Source of the DNA: Theristus sp. LFF4_11
Taxonomy: Eukaryota > Nematoda > Chromadorea > Monhysterida > Xyalidae
Length of the DNA stretch: 64,000 nucleotides
Assembly (NCBI GenBank): GCA_030248135.1
Contig: JASANC010003313.1
Span: 93,278-157,277 of the forward strand
Direction of reading: 5' to 3'
The first letter of the stretch is position 1, and each line of letters opens with the position of its first letter. Positions 35,101 through 47,976 of the stretch are shown here, piece after piece. Below the pieces are notes generated by a model. It was not told where the DNA came from. It saw nothing but the letters and a program-made list of their open reading frames with translations, and made no database searches. Made by a program: the position numbers and the translations under genes.

Positions 35101-38100
35101 AAAACAAGTATAATTTTCGAACTCAGCGCATCAAGGCGGTTCGATTGGTGCTAATTTCGTCAAAATCTGAGAACTTTTCAAAAACTGTGCCTAAGGGGGG
35201 TCGGTATTCTGAAAAAGCCGATCTTAAACATTTTGACTGTGGAAAAAAGCAACCGCGCGCTGCTGTGCAGGTTATGAGACTGTTTTGCGTGCAAGTCACT
35301 GCCGTGCTTGCAGGGTCAGCCTGTTTTCCGACTTACTGATGAACCAGGGGGCACCGAACTGAACCGAAAACAGGAAACTTCAAGTCGAAACATTGCCAAC
35401 AGCTGGCGCGGTTGTTTTTGTGACCCCCCAAGATAAGGTTTGAGCGATCGATAGGGTAGGCATCTGTGCCCTTTTCTCACCAACCAGCGATTCTTCGTCG
35501 ATGAACTCCCACGCAGTGACGACCACGTTCAGTGCGTTTGCGGCCAGGTAGCACGCGACCACCAGTATCAGCATGCGAGTCGCTGCGCGAACGTTCGCTT
35601 TTGTTTGTTCGGCGGCCTCCCTGCAAATGAAAGACGACGTTTTTGACGACTTCATAATAAAAAATTATTATTACATGCTGAAGTTGCTTCGTATCGTCCC
35701 GTTGCAGACAGCAAGGCGGTCTTCTGTGGGGCATTGACACAACAAACGTACGACAGCGCTATTACGACATCACACTGAGAAAACAGAACGCAACTGTTCG
35801 TGTGAAGCGCGATTTCATGCAATGTGTCAAAGTTGCTTAAAACGTTTGGTCCTTCAACCTCATAACACTTATACATTTAGCCTCTCTGATCTTTTTGTCA
35901 GCCGCTCGAAACGTTGTATAAAATGTTGTTTTCTCAATGTGCGGTACATGTGATAGGAGATGGATGGCATGCTGGGAAATTCAGTGTTGGTTTGCGAGCT
36001 CGCAGGCGCTCGCTCGGCAGTCGAATACAATTTACGACAACACTCGTAGTCTTTTGCAGAAACACAACATTGCAACGACATTCAATCATCGATGAGTTTC
36101 ATATTTTTTTATATTTTAATACAATAATTGTACAACAATGTTTCAACAATCTACTTGCACAACAACAACTTACACATCTCGTATTTGCTAATGTGAACAA
36201 AGAACAAACAACACAAAGCACAACGGCACGACAGAGAACGGGCTGCAGTGCACCAACCAGCGTTCGAGCGAGCGAACCTTCGTTCTGGTACTATATACCA
36301 AACTATAGACGCAAACGATAGACAGAACGTACAGCGGCATTCATGAAGCGTTTTTAAGCACGCACAGCTAGCAAACACTGCAATATACGTTCGCGTTGTT
36401 TCAATAGCTCCCCGTAACCGTGAATCGTAGCTGTGCAGCTTTTTATGCATTCGCTAAAACATAATTTCATGTGGTTTTTCATTGCACTTCATGAATGCAC
36501 CTTAAGACGGAAGCGACAAAAAGTGTTGCTCAGAAATGTTGCCACACGTCGTGACACGTGTTCCGTGATGTTCAATAAATAAACCTGTTTGACTGGACCT
36601 GATACATGCCATCCATAAATGACGTGCTTCATGAAAGAACAGTTAAAAACAGATGACGATAGAGATGCATGGGATGTGACAGGCAGATCACATTCACAAC
36701 AAAACAATTACAGGCGCACAACAATGTTTATCGTCAGTTCACTCAAACCTGGAAGTGTCTGATGTGTCACGGACGGTGTATGCATGCATGCGCTGCGTTT
36801 TGTGTGCGTCAAAAGTGACGTCATTTACGTGTGTACGGTTTTGAAGAGTTTACTTACTTTAAATTACATGCCAATTCACTCACATGCATGCAAATATACT
36901 ATTGATACACCAAAAAAACTGCGCGTTTGTACCGTTTCACTGGGTTGGTCCAACGATCGAGTTTATGCTCCTCGCATTCCGAGTTATGATTGTGCACAAT
37001 TTGCACCACATGGTAGGCCGCATTGCTGGAAGTTCAGAACATGGTTTTCGTTGAAACTTTTGTTCATGATTTTTTTTCAAACTCTGATGAGAAAAAGGCA
37101 ACTTTTCATGCGGATACAAGTGCAAAAATTGCAGAATGACAGGCGTGAGAAGCATAGAGTGACTGTGCGGTGTGCCAGCAGCGTTTTGCACTATGATTGA
37201 TAATACCGACATTCCATGGAGTTTTTTCTCCTTCCACAATACTCCCATTAAAGTTTTTGCTTTGAAATTTCACGCATGCACGTGCGCCATGCAATCAGAA
37301 AAAAAGAGCAGCGGGAAACTCTGCTGATGAAAATCGTCCTGTGCGGGACTCTTGAGCCGTTGAGAATTGCAACACAGGGAAACAATGGGAAACGGGAAAA
37401 CGCAAAAAAAGATTCAACCAGACATTTTTCCGGCATCACCTCCTTTTGCCTCTTCTTTATCGCTATAATTTTTTAATTTCAAGAGGCATGCTTCAAATAA
37501 ACACTGAACTACAATCAATATCGGACTAAGGCTAGCGATGGGCGATTGGAAATTTGCCGAGCATTTCACTTGCGCATTTCAGAAAGTTTACATACAGAAC
37601 GACAATCAGGTGCTCTAACTTTCTCTAACATGTCTAATCTACTGTATACAGGCGAGGCAGTTTACACTTCGCTTGCAAAAGTACCAGCCAGAAGACAGTG
37701 ATATTTTGTTATAACACAGTGACAAACAAACACACAGGCACATCGACGAGATCACGCGCAAACAGCGCGTGTGTCAGCACATGTGTGTGCCTGTGTGTTT
37801 GTTTGTGGTGACAGTGCACTATGACTGACTTCAGGACTCCACTGTCTTCAGACTAGCACTTTACTGATGTTCTAGCACAATTTGCCACAACAGTGACCGC
37901 AGTTATGCATCAACCACGCGGTGTGTGCAAATTTAGCGGTCGGCTACCGTTTCTTGGGATCATCCTCTTCTTGACTGTCATTCGCGTCCGCTTTCTCAAC
38001 GTCAGCCATTTTGCAAGTGGTCGTTCTGTAAACAAGGGCTCACTGTTGCATTGTGGAATATTGGTAGTTTGTCTTGTCTTATTCCCAAGAGGCGATTCAA

Positions 38101-41100
38101 AGAACGTGTATGAACACTGTGATTATATGAACAGTGCAGAACAGAGCAACAGACTTTTAGAAAAAACATCATTTTCAACCAAACACCGTGATAAACAACT
38201 ACGGAATGGACGAGTAAACATGGCATTTTTTCAGGATGCAACGAGCGCGCGAAATTTAAATGAAAGTAAAACGACTTTCAAAAAGCCAGTTGTGTCTCAA
38301 ATTAAACCGTTTTTTAAATTTAAAATTTATTCGTGCTGTTTTGTTTGTTTATTGTCCACTGCACACACAGGATTTAGAAATATCTTGGCATTCTTGAAAA
38401 AGGCGTACAAATTCCTGTCTACGAACAATCCCGCCGGTCATTGGTCGGTGGATGGTGTGGTACAACTTGGTGCATATTGCCGCCAATCACCGCAATACCC
38501 AATGTGTGTGCACCACGTTGCAGCAACCCTTTCGACCACCATTATGATCCCCAATCGGGATCTCGAACCCGTCCAGATTGGAAAACCGGCGGATTGACGA
38601 AAACGCGGTTTGTCCATCCTGCAGCTGTTTATTCTAACATTCAAAGTATTCACAAGAAGGAGATACGGACGTGTCAGAATGAAAGTGGTGCAAGTTGAAC
38701 AGCAGTTTGTGCAGAGTGACAAGACGGACAGTGTTTTAAAATGTGATTCTACTTCGTTTGTGTGGTCGGACAGATACCTATTATTTTTTGTACAGTACAC
38801 GAAGAAATTGAAAACTTACCGTCCCATATTTACAGTCCTTTTATAAAAAAATAGAAACCATATTTCTCACGTGTGTAAAGACAAAAACTAGCAAAGTGCC
38901 GTAATTTTACAAGGTTGCACAATGTAACTGTGAAAAACCACCAATGAAAGAAAGTCCCAAGCTGTTAAAAACCTGGCTTCCAGGGCGACGCATGACACAT
39001 CACATCAAATGTTTTATGCTGTTATGCTAAGGCTGCAAACACCACTTGTCTGACTTTTATGAACCAAGATTGAAACACATGGTTACAAATCAACTCTTGG
39101 CATTTTTCAGCTCCATGATTGACTTCCGGCTGTAACAAAAAAAGGCCACTAAAAACTCAGCGAGTTTTGCATGGACATGCCAAAGAGGAAAAGGGTGAGA
39201 TGGAAACTTTTTTCAATTATGATGGGTCAAAAAATTAAGACACTTTTTAAAATATTGGCAAATTTTCTCCAAACACTTTGAGATTTTGAGAACAAACAAC
39301 AAGAGAAAAGCGCACTTTCCCACGGCGACGCTGAGCATCATGGTGCGCATGGTCTCGCGCTTCTGCTGCTTCAACGAGCCGACGATCACGGTGTTGCAGA
39401 CGGCCAGCACGGCGAACGGCAGGAACACGGTGCTGATGTTGCGGAACCAGAACTTCCACAGGAAATAGTATTTCATCATCGCCAGCTCGCTCGGCAACGG
39501 GTAGACGAGACTGGAAAATTGGTGGCACAGAAAAATCATGGATAGTTATCGAATTTAAAATATGAACCTACAGACTTCCATAGGCGCAGTAGTTGCATGG
39601 TAAGTGTGCTGTGTCTTCAGGCGGACGCTCTCTCAGGTGCAGTTTTTCTCGCACGTCCACACTGCAACTCGTATGCAACCGCAGCACCAATTGAACTGTG
39701 CGCACCTGAAGCCGCTGCAGTGGTCACGCCAGACGACCTTGATCTCCCAGTACACGGTGCCCCGACAGACGACGCCCATCAGCATGGCCAACACTGCGAT
39801 CGTGGCACGGTTGTTCTTGAGCACCGTCGAGACACTCTGTAATCAGTGATTCTCGGATGGGGTTCGCTGGAAAACATTGATCGCGGGTCAACCTTTTGTT
39901 ACAAAAACGATTTTCGGTTGGCCATCCAACAAGAACAGAGAACAGAACAATAGAACAACATCAACAAAAAAACCGCTTCTATCGTGCGGCCCTGGCTGAC
40001 CTCCCATCTGGTGGCGGTGGTGATGCAGCGTTCCACAGTGGCAGCCATGATCAGAAATGAAGAGCACGCCATGGCGATGTGCGAAATGGCGAACATCGGT
40101 CGCAGATAATGATGCCACATCAGGAACAGCCACAGGATGTCGTAGTATTCGGCGACCACCTGGCAGTTATGGCCGCAGGCTTTTTTACTGCAACTCCAGT
40201 AGTTCTTACTGCCGGTTCTTCCGAGCGCTTTAGACCGTTTGAACAGACCACCCAGGCATCACCTTTTCAAACGCATAAAATGTACGGGTGAGGAAAGATA
40301 TACAGGCCTAACGGTGGTCAAGCGGTTTTTAAAGGCGCTAGTGCAATCCGGCATACACCAGAGGCGTGGTTTCAAATCTCGCTCGAGGTGTCCAGAGTAC
40401 AAAAAAAACTTCTCGCCTGCCCCTGCATGCAAAATAGATCAGAAACATAGACGGCGCGTCCGAAAGCAAATGAGAGCAGCCTGACCTGCACGGACATCAC
40501 GGAAATGTAGCTGGCGCTCACGAAGACGTCGCAAAACGCCAGAAACATCATGTAGAACAAGTTGCTCGCGCGAAACTGCAGCCGGGTGGCGAACATGTAT
40601 AGCAGGATCAGGTTCTCGCCGACGCTGACTGCAGCCAGAAACGAGCCAATCAGCGCCACGAGCCAGATTTTCACGTCAAGATGCGACAGCTGATGGTAGA
40701 CGCAGTCGTCGGTGGCGTTGGACGCGTCTGCAAACGAATGTATAGGCCGGCTGTGAACACCGCGCACTCTGTTGCTTATACGGCAGCAATGTTGCACGGC
40801 TAGACAAACAAACACACACGTGTACAGTCTATCTCGCTAATATATGCAACTAGCTGATTGGTTGGTCATAGCAATTCTCAGCGCTGATTGGTTAGTCATG
40901 AGCAAATCTCAGCGCTGATTGGTTGGTCATCACGTCATGTTGCATATATTTTCCAGGTGGACTGTAGCTACATTTGTAGCATGTTGCAGAGGGCAGACTA
41001 GCAATGCAATAGAATTGGTGCGACAAGAGGCACTGAAAAGACCTTCTTCAAGCATGTTCTCTCCCAGACGCGGAGCTTGATTTTAGAAAGCATAGCGATT

Positions 41101-41381
41101 GTTGTCCTGGTGTGTATTTATTCGCCAATTTTAAGTTTGATTGTGCTGTCTTGTTTTGATGGGATTGATTGATTTGACGTCACCCCTAAAAATGATGAAA
41201 AAACTGAAAAACAAAAAAGACCACCCGTGCCTAATGTCGTCGCCGGTGCAACGGTGGACAGCGTATCCTCGTGTAGTTCGCCTTGAGGCTTAGCAGAGTA
41301 CGCGTAACGGGTATAATAGTCAGCAACATTGGTGACGTCGTAAAAGTTGTGCTGTAGATCAGCCTGAAGATCCGCTGCCAT
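28619..41381 (-). CDS. Class A (rhodopsin-like) GPCR, probably a neuropeptide receptor, with a long polar C-terminal tail
   Basis: Eight exons on the minus strand: 41225-41381, 40486-40727, 40001-40159, 39706-39836, 39316-39510, 35485-35620, 29507-30050 and 28619-29340; all phases match and give 761 residues. The N-terminus is acidic with an NAT glycosylation site. TM1-2 lie in exon 2 (VGENLILLYM; LAFCDVF), TM3 in exon 3, TM4 in exon 4, TM5 and loop 3 in exon 5, TM6 in exon 6 and TM7 in exon 7. Class A motifs are present but altered: ERC in place of DRY, ACYLAAN where CWxP is expected, and RLPIYCLCN in place of NPxxY. The usual TM3 cysteine is missing. The tail (~400 residues) has Asp, Asn and an 11-Gln tract. 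The TM7 pattern recalls nematode FMRFamide-like peptide receptors from memory; the ligand is unknown. Its introns hold a MITE, a tRNA-like SINE and a ~5-kb foldback element. Confidence 0.92.
30119..30168 (-). repeat. 12-bp tandem repeat in a GPCR intron
   Basis: Four units of ACACTACAGGGC (plus strand) lie about 70 bp upstream of the TM7 exon acceptor in transcript sense. Confidence 0.8.
30333..35193. mobile_element. Large snap-back (foldback) element in the TM6-TM7 intron
   Basis: The left arm 30333-31660 is the inverse of the right arm 31670-35193 once an LTR element (32256-34134) is removed. The arms carry imperfect tandem units of about 170 bp with a repeated TTACGGTATCTGAATG then GGGAGTCGATTGAT order, and the right arm has about one and a half extra units. 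The outer ends meet the text CTAGGCACAGTTTTTGAAAAG. No transposase frame is seen. The pairing open frames at 30289-30567 (-) and 34959-35339 (+) are the same repeat read outwards and are not supported as genes. Confidence 0.75.
32256..34134 (+). mobile_element. Non-autonomous LTR retroelement (TRIM/LARD-like)
   Basis: Two near-identical direct repeats of 403 bp, 32256-32658 and 33732-34134, begin TGA and end ATTACA. CAAG flanks both sides (32252-32255 and 34135-34138), a 4-bp target duplication. The 1.07-kb interior has no gag or pol frame; its right half is GC-rich with an antisense frame of unclear meaning. The sequence just after the left LTR (ACCCTACTCCCCCA then CGGAGCG) is conserved at 48577-48640 and may be the primer-binding or packaging region. 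The element sits inside the foldback element. Confidence 0.85.
37721..37806. repeat. Perfect 21-bp hairpin arms
   Basis: GACAAACAAACACACAGGCA (37721-37740) is the inverse of TGCCTGTGTGTTTGTTTGT near 37788-37806, separated by about 45 bp containing CGCGC. Located in a GPCR intron; probably a small foldback or a chance GT-repeat relic. Confidence 0.6.
38400..38640 (-). repeat. Possible tRNA-derived SINE or tRNA pseudogene
   Basis: On the minus strand, CGGGTTCGAGATCCCG (about 38561-38576) is a perfect tRNA T-arm and RNA polymerase III B-box. The expected A-box upstream is degenerate and no full cloverleaf can be drawn. Confidence 0.35.
40313..40396 (+). repeat. tRNA-Ser/Leu-like SINE head or pseudogene
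   Basis: It has an A-box-like TGGTCAAGCGG (40315-40325), an AAAGGCGC continuation, a long variable region and a B-box-like GGTTTCAAATCTC (about 40368-40380). This order fits a tRNA with a long variable arm. The acceptor stem is not complete. It lies in a GPCR intron on the opposite strand. Confidence 0.45.
40825..40974 (+). mobile_element. TA-flanked foldback MITE, divergent member, in GPCR intron 1
   Basis: CAGTCTATCTCGCTAATATATGCAAC at the left pairs with GTTGCATATATTTTCCAGGTGGACTG at the right, with TA outside each end. The interior repeats AGCTGATTGGTTGGTCAT three times, as in the CAGTCGAACT family. Confidence 0.65.
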
Positions 41382-44300
41382 TTCTGATTGAATAATCACA
41401 TTGATTCTGATCTTCAGTATTTTTAACTTTCGGATTTATTCCATTGTTTGAATTTTTATCTGGTGCTTATCGTTTTGCGTTTCGTGTTGTTCTCTCTTGA
41501 TGGGAAAAATGATGTTTTCACATTTGTTTGTCGTCCGTTCGAATTTCAGCAACAGTGAGACGACATTCCGTTGGTCTGTTTTCTTCCTGCAACAGCAAAC
41601 AATAATTACACAGCTTTGTCTTGTCCATGAACATGCGCATGTACCGGCTTTGCCCCTTGGATATGGGAGCAAAAACAGCGCATACGACAACCATTAGTTT
41701 CTGATAATAAATAACGCATCATGTCATGCTGGCAAGTTCGTACTCTCGAACGTTTGTTTTGTTTTTCATAACTAAAACGCTACAAGGAAAAACATCAAGG
41801 AAACAATTATATCAGGGGTTTATGCTGTTGAATCATGCGGAAAAATAGGCAATCTTTTATTGCACGTATAGTCACACTGCACCACAGAACATCGGGGACA
41901 TTGGGCATGCTAGCACAGGTATACTCAAACACATTTGATTTTACAGGCGGCTCAAAAAGTCGGCCACTTGACGAGCGAATAAAGTGTAAAACCAATAAAC
42001 GCTCCCGCGATAAAAAATAAGTTTATTGAAAAACCAACGGCCATTATTTTGTACCATTTTTGCAGCGATTTTTGAACAAAATCTGCACAAATGCGTGCGT
42101 TTTTTCGCATTCTCATGGAGCCTTTGCAACAATCTCAACTGTAATAAAGCCACCGAATACATGCCTCATGCAATCAATTCACGCGCCTATCAGTTTCAAA
42201 AACAATCGATCTGTGCTTGAGAAAATGAAAAAGATTTTGTGACCTAGTAGTTGAGATGCACGGGACAATGCTTGAGTTCAATGAAGCGAGAAAAAAGCTG
42301 TAATAACTGCCACTCTCTCGCGAAAACAGGCGTTGAATGGCGCTTTCTATAAATCCGACAATAATGACAGCTTTCAAACTCAGGTGTGACGCAAAAAGAA
42401 ACGAATTTATATAGAAAAGGAAGTTACCTTGTCGGAAATGCTGAGAAAAGCTTTCAATTGAATCGAAAATCTCAAAACAGCTCAGGCAGGAGGCGAGTAT
42501 AATTTTCAGAAGCGGATTCGTGGATATGGGCAATCATAAAACAACTGTGCAAGCCCTTTCTGGTTAGGTAAAAGTGGAATGTGCCAGAAAATTCACGCAT
42601 TCAGTAACAGCGTTTCGCTCGTAGAGGTTGCTTCTTTTAAGATTTGAACAGCGTACAAGAATCTTTTATTAATCCTGTACAAAGCTGGAACACAATGTTT
42701 CCTATCTTTACTTCCACAAAGATATTGAAACCTGAAGTTGAAATGAACAATAGCAAGGTGTTTTGGTGGTGGCGGCTTATGTTCATATGCATGGAATGCA
42801 GGTACAATTGGTCAAACAATTATAGAAATGAATTTCAGCTGCATTTATCTTAGTCTATTAATTTTTGTTTAGATAGTGTGGTAAACAGACAATAAATTGA
42901 GACGCGAGACCAAAATAAAAGATATTATCTACCCAGCAAAAAACTGAACAGATCTGAAAGTTTTCCGCACTCAAGCTTTTTTGTTCGAGTGTTAATGTGC
43001 CGCAAATATTTATTCTCCAGGAAAATCTGTTTCCAAAGAAGGCTAAAAAAGATTTTAACGAAAAACAAGAAAATAGTTCGTGTTGAATAAATCTTTTACG
43101 AATACGAACATGGCATAAATTAACCAAAAAAATGGTTTCCGTAAAAAATGACTCGCATGCCAAAACTAGCACGGCATTTACTAAAAACGTTCCCTACTAC
43201 TAACTCCACTACTATACTATAGATACTTTTTCTACTATCTTACGACACGTGAACTGAGTAGTTCGGTGGTAGTGTTGGCTGCGACTACCAACTTCACCAT
43301 TGAAATTGCGTTTCCATGTTGAAAGATGGTGAAAAACTTATTGGTGAATTCAGTAGTAGAGTTCGACTCTTAAGTTAAAAGTGCACGAATAACCAAAATC
43401 GGCTTTTTAGCACAATACTTCTGGACCACCCTGTGATAAGCGAAAGATACAATCGCACACTTTTTTCCGCGCGTGAACTTTTCACCCTTGGTGGTCCTTC
43501 CGAACCGCCTTGAAAGAAATTTGTAGTTTACGCGGTTCATAGATCACGTTTCATCATTGTATATGAGCCCCCTGAAAAAATGTTGTCTGATGCTTGCTAG
43601 AAACAATTTTCAGATTTTTAGGCTGTGTTTTTTGGTTCAAAACTGTGTGTTAGTATAACAATTGTAAGTAAAGTTTTTTCGTAAAGCTTTGAGAAAATGC
43701 TATCTATAACCAAATTCAGTTTGAGCAATTGTTTTTAGCCGTTGAAGTCAGAAACATTTCAATAATGACACACATGCACATAGAGTGCTCCTATTGTAAC
43801 CACTGTTACTCACGCTGTCCTGGCACGCAATTTTCTCCCATTGAAATCTCAAGAATTCAAATTTCAGATTTCGTTGATCGTTACATACCTAAATATAAAA
43901 ACAAACGAGAACCTAGCAAACCAATTCTGCAATGAGCGCAAAAAACAAACACACCAGTGAAAAATACGAAAAGACGACATCAGATCAGGAAAGTATGTCC
44001 TTTAAATAAACACAAACATACAGATGCACGTACATAGGCACATGAGCTCAAATGTTTTTTGATGACAGAAAAAGCACCTAAACACGACTTTCAAGAAAGC
44101 ATTCCGACATCTGTAATCGCTTCATAAGCGCCTGGTGACGCAATCCTTTAAATTGAACAAAAAACGTCCAAAACAGCGCGCAGCTTGATCGTGAATAGAG
44201 AAAATTGCAGAGACCGCCACGAAAAAATTCCGACGATAACGCTAAAATGCGCTGGTTTGGTTGGTACTATACCTGCATTTGAAGCGTTTTTTAATCAGGT

Positions 44301-44940
44301 ACGAAACGGCCACTAGACTGCATCATGCGGACGCAACCAATCAGCGCACTTTAGGTCAAATGACAACCAATCAGCTACAACATGTGTGTTACGTAGTTTA
44401 CAAACAAATAAAAACCTCGTGTGCTTTGCAAAAAAAGTTGTCTGCTCTCTGCTGCATTGGACGTATAGTCGTCCTGGATAATTTGTAGTATTAGCTGATT
44501 GGCTGGTGGTTTTGCCTGAATGTCAAGTTCAAAAAAGAAATTTAATCTTTTTTTTGGTTTTTTTATTTTTGATGTGCGAGCATTTGTGAGGCAAATGGTC
44601 TATATACTTATGAACGTTAGTGCACCGAATTTTTGAAGTTTGCGCTTTTAGAATGTTTTCAGTAACTTGCTTGAAGCAATATATACGATGCATGTACACA
44701 GTTCCTGTATGTTGGAGATGAAATCGCGGTCAGTCCATCAATGGGTGCCAATGGGTACAAACAATGGATGCCAGGTTCAGGAACACAGTTTTCGTCCAAT
44801 CAAAACGACATACAGAGCGAAAATTCTAAACGAAACTGAATAAAGATAGATAGATCAAAGTAAAGATAAAGAAGACCGATTGGTTTTTTGGTTGCAACAG
44901 GTTTCTTGTTTGAATGAAAATGCGCAACTACCGTAAAGTC

Positions 44941-45193
44941 TTGCATATAAGGTCTCCTTATAAATTTCAAAATCAAAAATTTCTGAAAAAAGTGGAATTT
45001 TGTGTGACAACCTTATAAGTGGGACGAGGTCTTGTAAAGCAAAGATTAGAAAGTCTGGGCCTTATAAACGAGGTGAGATTTCGACCAAGACAAAATTTTT
45101 AATTTTTTGGTTTCCCGCCGTGTGACACTCCGCCCACTTTTGGGTGGGGGACTTATAAGTGGGGGGAGGAACCTCATATGCAAGACTTAGCGG
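44941..45193 (+). mobile_element. TA-flanked MITE (CCGTAAAGTCTTGCATATAA family), copy 1
   Basis: CCGTAAAGTCTTGCATATAA at the left is mirrored by ATATGCAAGACTTAGCGG at the right, with TA on both sides. The interior includes CTTATAAGTGGG motifs and GTGGGCGGAGTGTCACACGG on the opposite strand. Partial copies lie at 58898-59055 and 62814-62945. Confidence 0.75.
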
Positions 45194-45827
45194 TATGTTT
45201 TGCTAGAATGCATTTCTCAATCTGAGTAGTGGACTTCCCATTGAAACTGATCGCCATACCAAGAATCTTAAAAGAATTACAGGCTCACGAGCTAGTAGAA
45301 TTCCAAACCTGTCAGAATAACATAAATAATGCATACGGTACCTTTGAAATTCCATTAGGTTGACGAGGTTTTCTCTGACAACTATGGCGATGCCTTTTTG
45401 ATTTTATCTGGTTTTTGGGATCAATAGCAAAAAGAAAAACCCACGATACGGGGACGGTGCTGTGAACATGGATGAAATTATGCTTTTAAAAATTTTTACA
45501 GTTTCTTACCGCATGTTACCCCAGACAACCTCAGTATAAATCTTTAGTAAAACGTTACTACTTTAGGAAATTGCGTCGCCCAGGCCACCATCGGATCAAT
45601 TATCTTAACAAAATTGTTGGCAACGATCGTCAATTAAACAGGTTCAAAATATCAACACTTACAGTGGAACGTTGGACGGGACACGGTTCACGGGACACTT
45701 TTCGACCCTACTTTGCCCATAAATTCTTATAATAGCGTTTGTATGGCTGATGCAACACGCGTGCAATACACAGCACACTCGGGCGCAGCGTTCCAACACT
45801 TTTGGCCGCTACTGCATATAGTTAATA

Positions 45828-46282
45828 CCGTATTACCTCCAATAAACCCCAATGCGGGATTATTACGTCAGCGACTTTTAGGGGTGGGGGTTTATTGGGG
45901 GGGGGGATTATTGGTGGGGGGGGGGTTATTTACAAACAAATTCTAGGTGTGGGGGTTTGTTGAAAAATGGCAAAAATACCTTGCATGGCAGGCAAGAAAG
46001 TCGCAGAAACTTCTACTTTTCACAGAAATTTCCTTTTGTAACAGCTTTTGTAATGAAATTACCATTAACTCATCCCTTTGGGGCCTTTGGTAGCACAATT
46101 TCACTAATGTCACTGCATTCAGCCACTGAATTCGCTGGGTATGTGTTTCAAACAGGTTTCCAATTAACCCCCATGGGGGATTATTTGTGTGTGGGGGGAT
46201 TATTCGGAAACTTGTCGTGGGGGTGGGGGTTTATTGGTGGGGGGGGGGATTAATGGTGGGGGGTTTATTGGGGGTAATACGG
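45828..46282 (+). mobile_element. G/C-tract MITE, copy 2
   Basis: Inverted ends CCGTATTACC and GGTAATACGG, flanked by TA. It includes a G-tract block on each side of a shared ~200-bp core (CACTGAATTCGCTGGGTATG). Non-coding. Confidence 0.8.
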
Positions 46283-46687
46283 TATTTAAGTTCAGGACCC
46301 TTAAAATGATAAAAACACGTAGGCGGCCAAGTGTGTACATATCTACAACGGGGGTTTCACATTTCACTGATGAGATGAAACAAAAACAAGACGAATTGCC
46401 ACAAGAGAAAAAAATTACTCAACAAATTGAAATTGAGGGGAACAAAAAGAGAAGAAAGATGGAGAGAAACGCTAAATAATTATGCTTCATTAAAGCAACA
46501 GGTTGTGATATCATGCAAAAACACAGTGACCGAACAAATTGCTCTTTTCCCTAAACGCCTTCAGACGATCCCATGTTGGACTTCAATAATTTCCACCAAG
46601 CCCTTGCAGGAAACTTTCTGCATTTTTTCTGCACGTTTCCTTCGGCTCATTTTCGATGAGTTTCAATGGAACTGTAATGGACATGAA

Positions 46688-47465
46688 CAGGGTGTTTTAG
46701 AAATAATGGGAAGGTGTTTGACGCGTCATTTCTCGAGTTGTGTTGAACCATATTCAATGAAATTTTAGGCAATTGTTCAAGAAGACTTAACTTAGATTTA
46801 TGCAAAATTCCAGAAAAATTCATTCACGTGCACACGAATGACAGAGCAAAGCACAAAAACATTGATTTCAGCAGGCAACTGGGGGTCTTGTTTGGCACCG
46901 GCGCAAAACATTAGCTTGTATGCAGCCGAATCGTTGCATGCATGCAGAGTGTCAACCGAAAATCGAGTGTTTCTTGTGAAGAATTTGTATCAAACGGGCC
47001 ACGCAACCGAAATTTGTTGACGACATGCAAAACAGTTCCACCAGAACTTAAAGCCTGGTCGTGTTCCAGAGCTGATTGACTTTGAGTCAACTGGATCAGT
47101 TCACGATTTACCTCGAACTGGAAAACCATTGGCAAAGAGAATCACCTCGAGAAACAGAAAGGGTTAAAGAAATGCTGTCACACAGCCCGTTCAAGTCACT
47201 TCGGCGAAGAGACTTGTGTGTCAGAACGCAGCGTTCGACGCACTCTCGTTGATTTGGACTTGAAACCGTACACTCTGCTTCTGGTTTGGTCTATTTTTGT
47301 GTGTTTTGCTCTTTCATTCGTGTGCTGGTGAATGAATTGGCGGAAATTTTCACAATTTTAAGTCCGGTCTTCCTAAACAACTGTCTAAAATTTCGTTAGA
47401 AAAGGTAAAATACAACTCAAGCAATAATGCGTCAAACACCTACCCACTACTTCTGAAACACCCTG
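46688..47465 (+). pseudogene. Tc1/mariner-type transposase relic
   Basis: The ends CAGGGTGTTTTAGAAATAAT and its inverse (ATTACTTCTGAAACACCCTG-like) bound 778 bp with long imperfect inverted repeats. Inside are short in-frame pieces typical of the paired helix-turn-helix of IS630/Tc1/mariner transposases: STGSVHDLPRTGKP (about 47092-47135) and SERSVRRTLVDLDLKPYTLL (about 47222-47281). Stops and shifts separate them, and no catalytic DDD/E part is seen. Not functional. Confidence 0.6.
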
Positions 47466-47976
47466 CAGATGGACACAAAAACGTGTGCCACGGAATACAG
47501 ATGTGATAGTTCCAGCATGTTGGATGGATCTGAATAAAAAGCACAATTTCATTTTTAGCGTATACCGGTATTTGTATCTTTTTGGGCTTCCAGACTGACA
47601 CATTTTCCGAATCTCGTGCAGCAACAAAAAAATCAGCTTAAACACTTAAACTGAATTTGCCTACGACACAAACGAAACTTGCATTTTTAAAATGTGGTCA
47701 AAAATTAAATTGGACTTGTGAGATCAACAAATTAATTGCACTTTTGACAAGTATCGGGACCATCAGTTATTTTTGCCGTTTATTGCAAGAAATATAGGCA
47801 AGGCGACTAAGCTGATCAGATAAAATTTTTATCTGTAAACTGAAATCATTTTAGAAACTGAAAAGAATGCAAAATGTCAGAAAGTGCATGTGTGATTCTG
47901 TTTGTTCGTCTAATCGTACTCAAGTTTCAATGTAACGAGCTTGAAATTTTTATCAACATGAAATGTGCACCCCGGG

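Larger units (their letters stand above)
35621..39315 (-). other. GPCR intron between TM5 and TM6 exons
   Basis: 3.7 kb with no supported gene. It contains a 21-bp perfect hairpin (37721-37806), a 230-codon antisense open frame (37905-38597) without recognisable domains, and a tRNA-like B-box on the minus strand near 38566. Confidence 0.5.
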
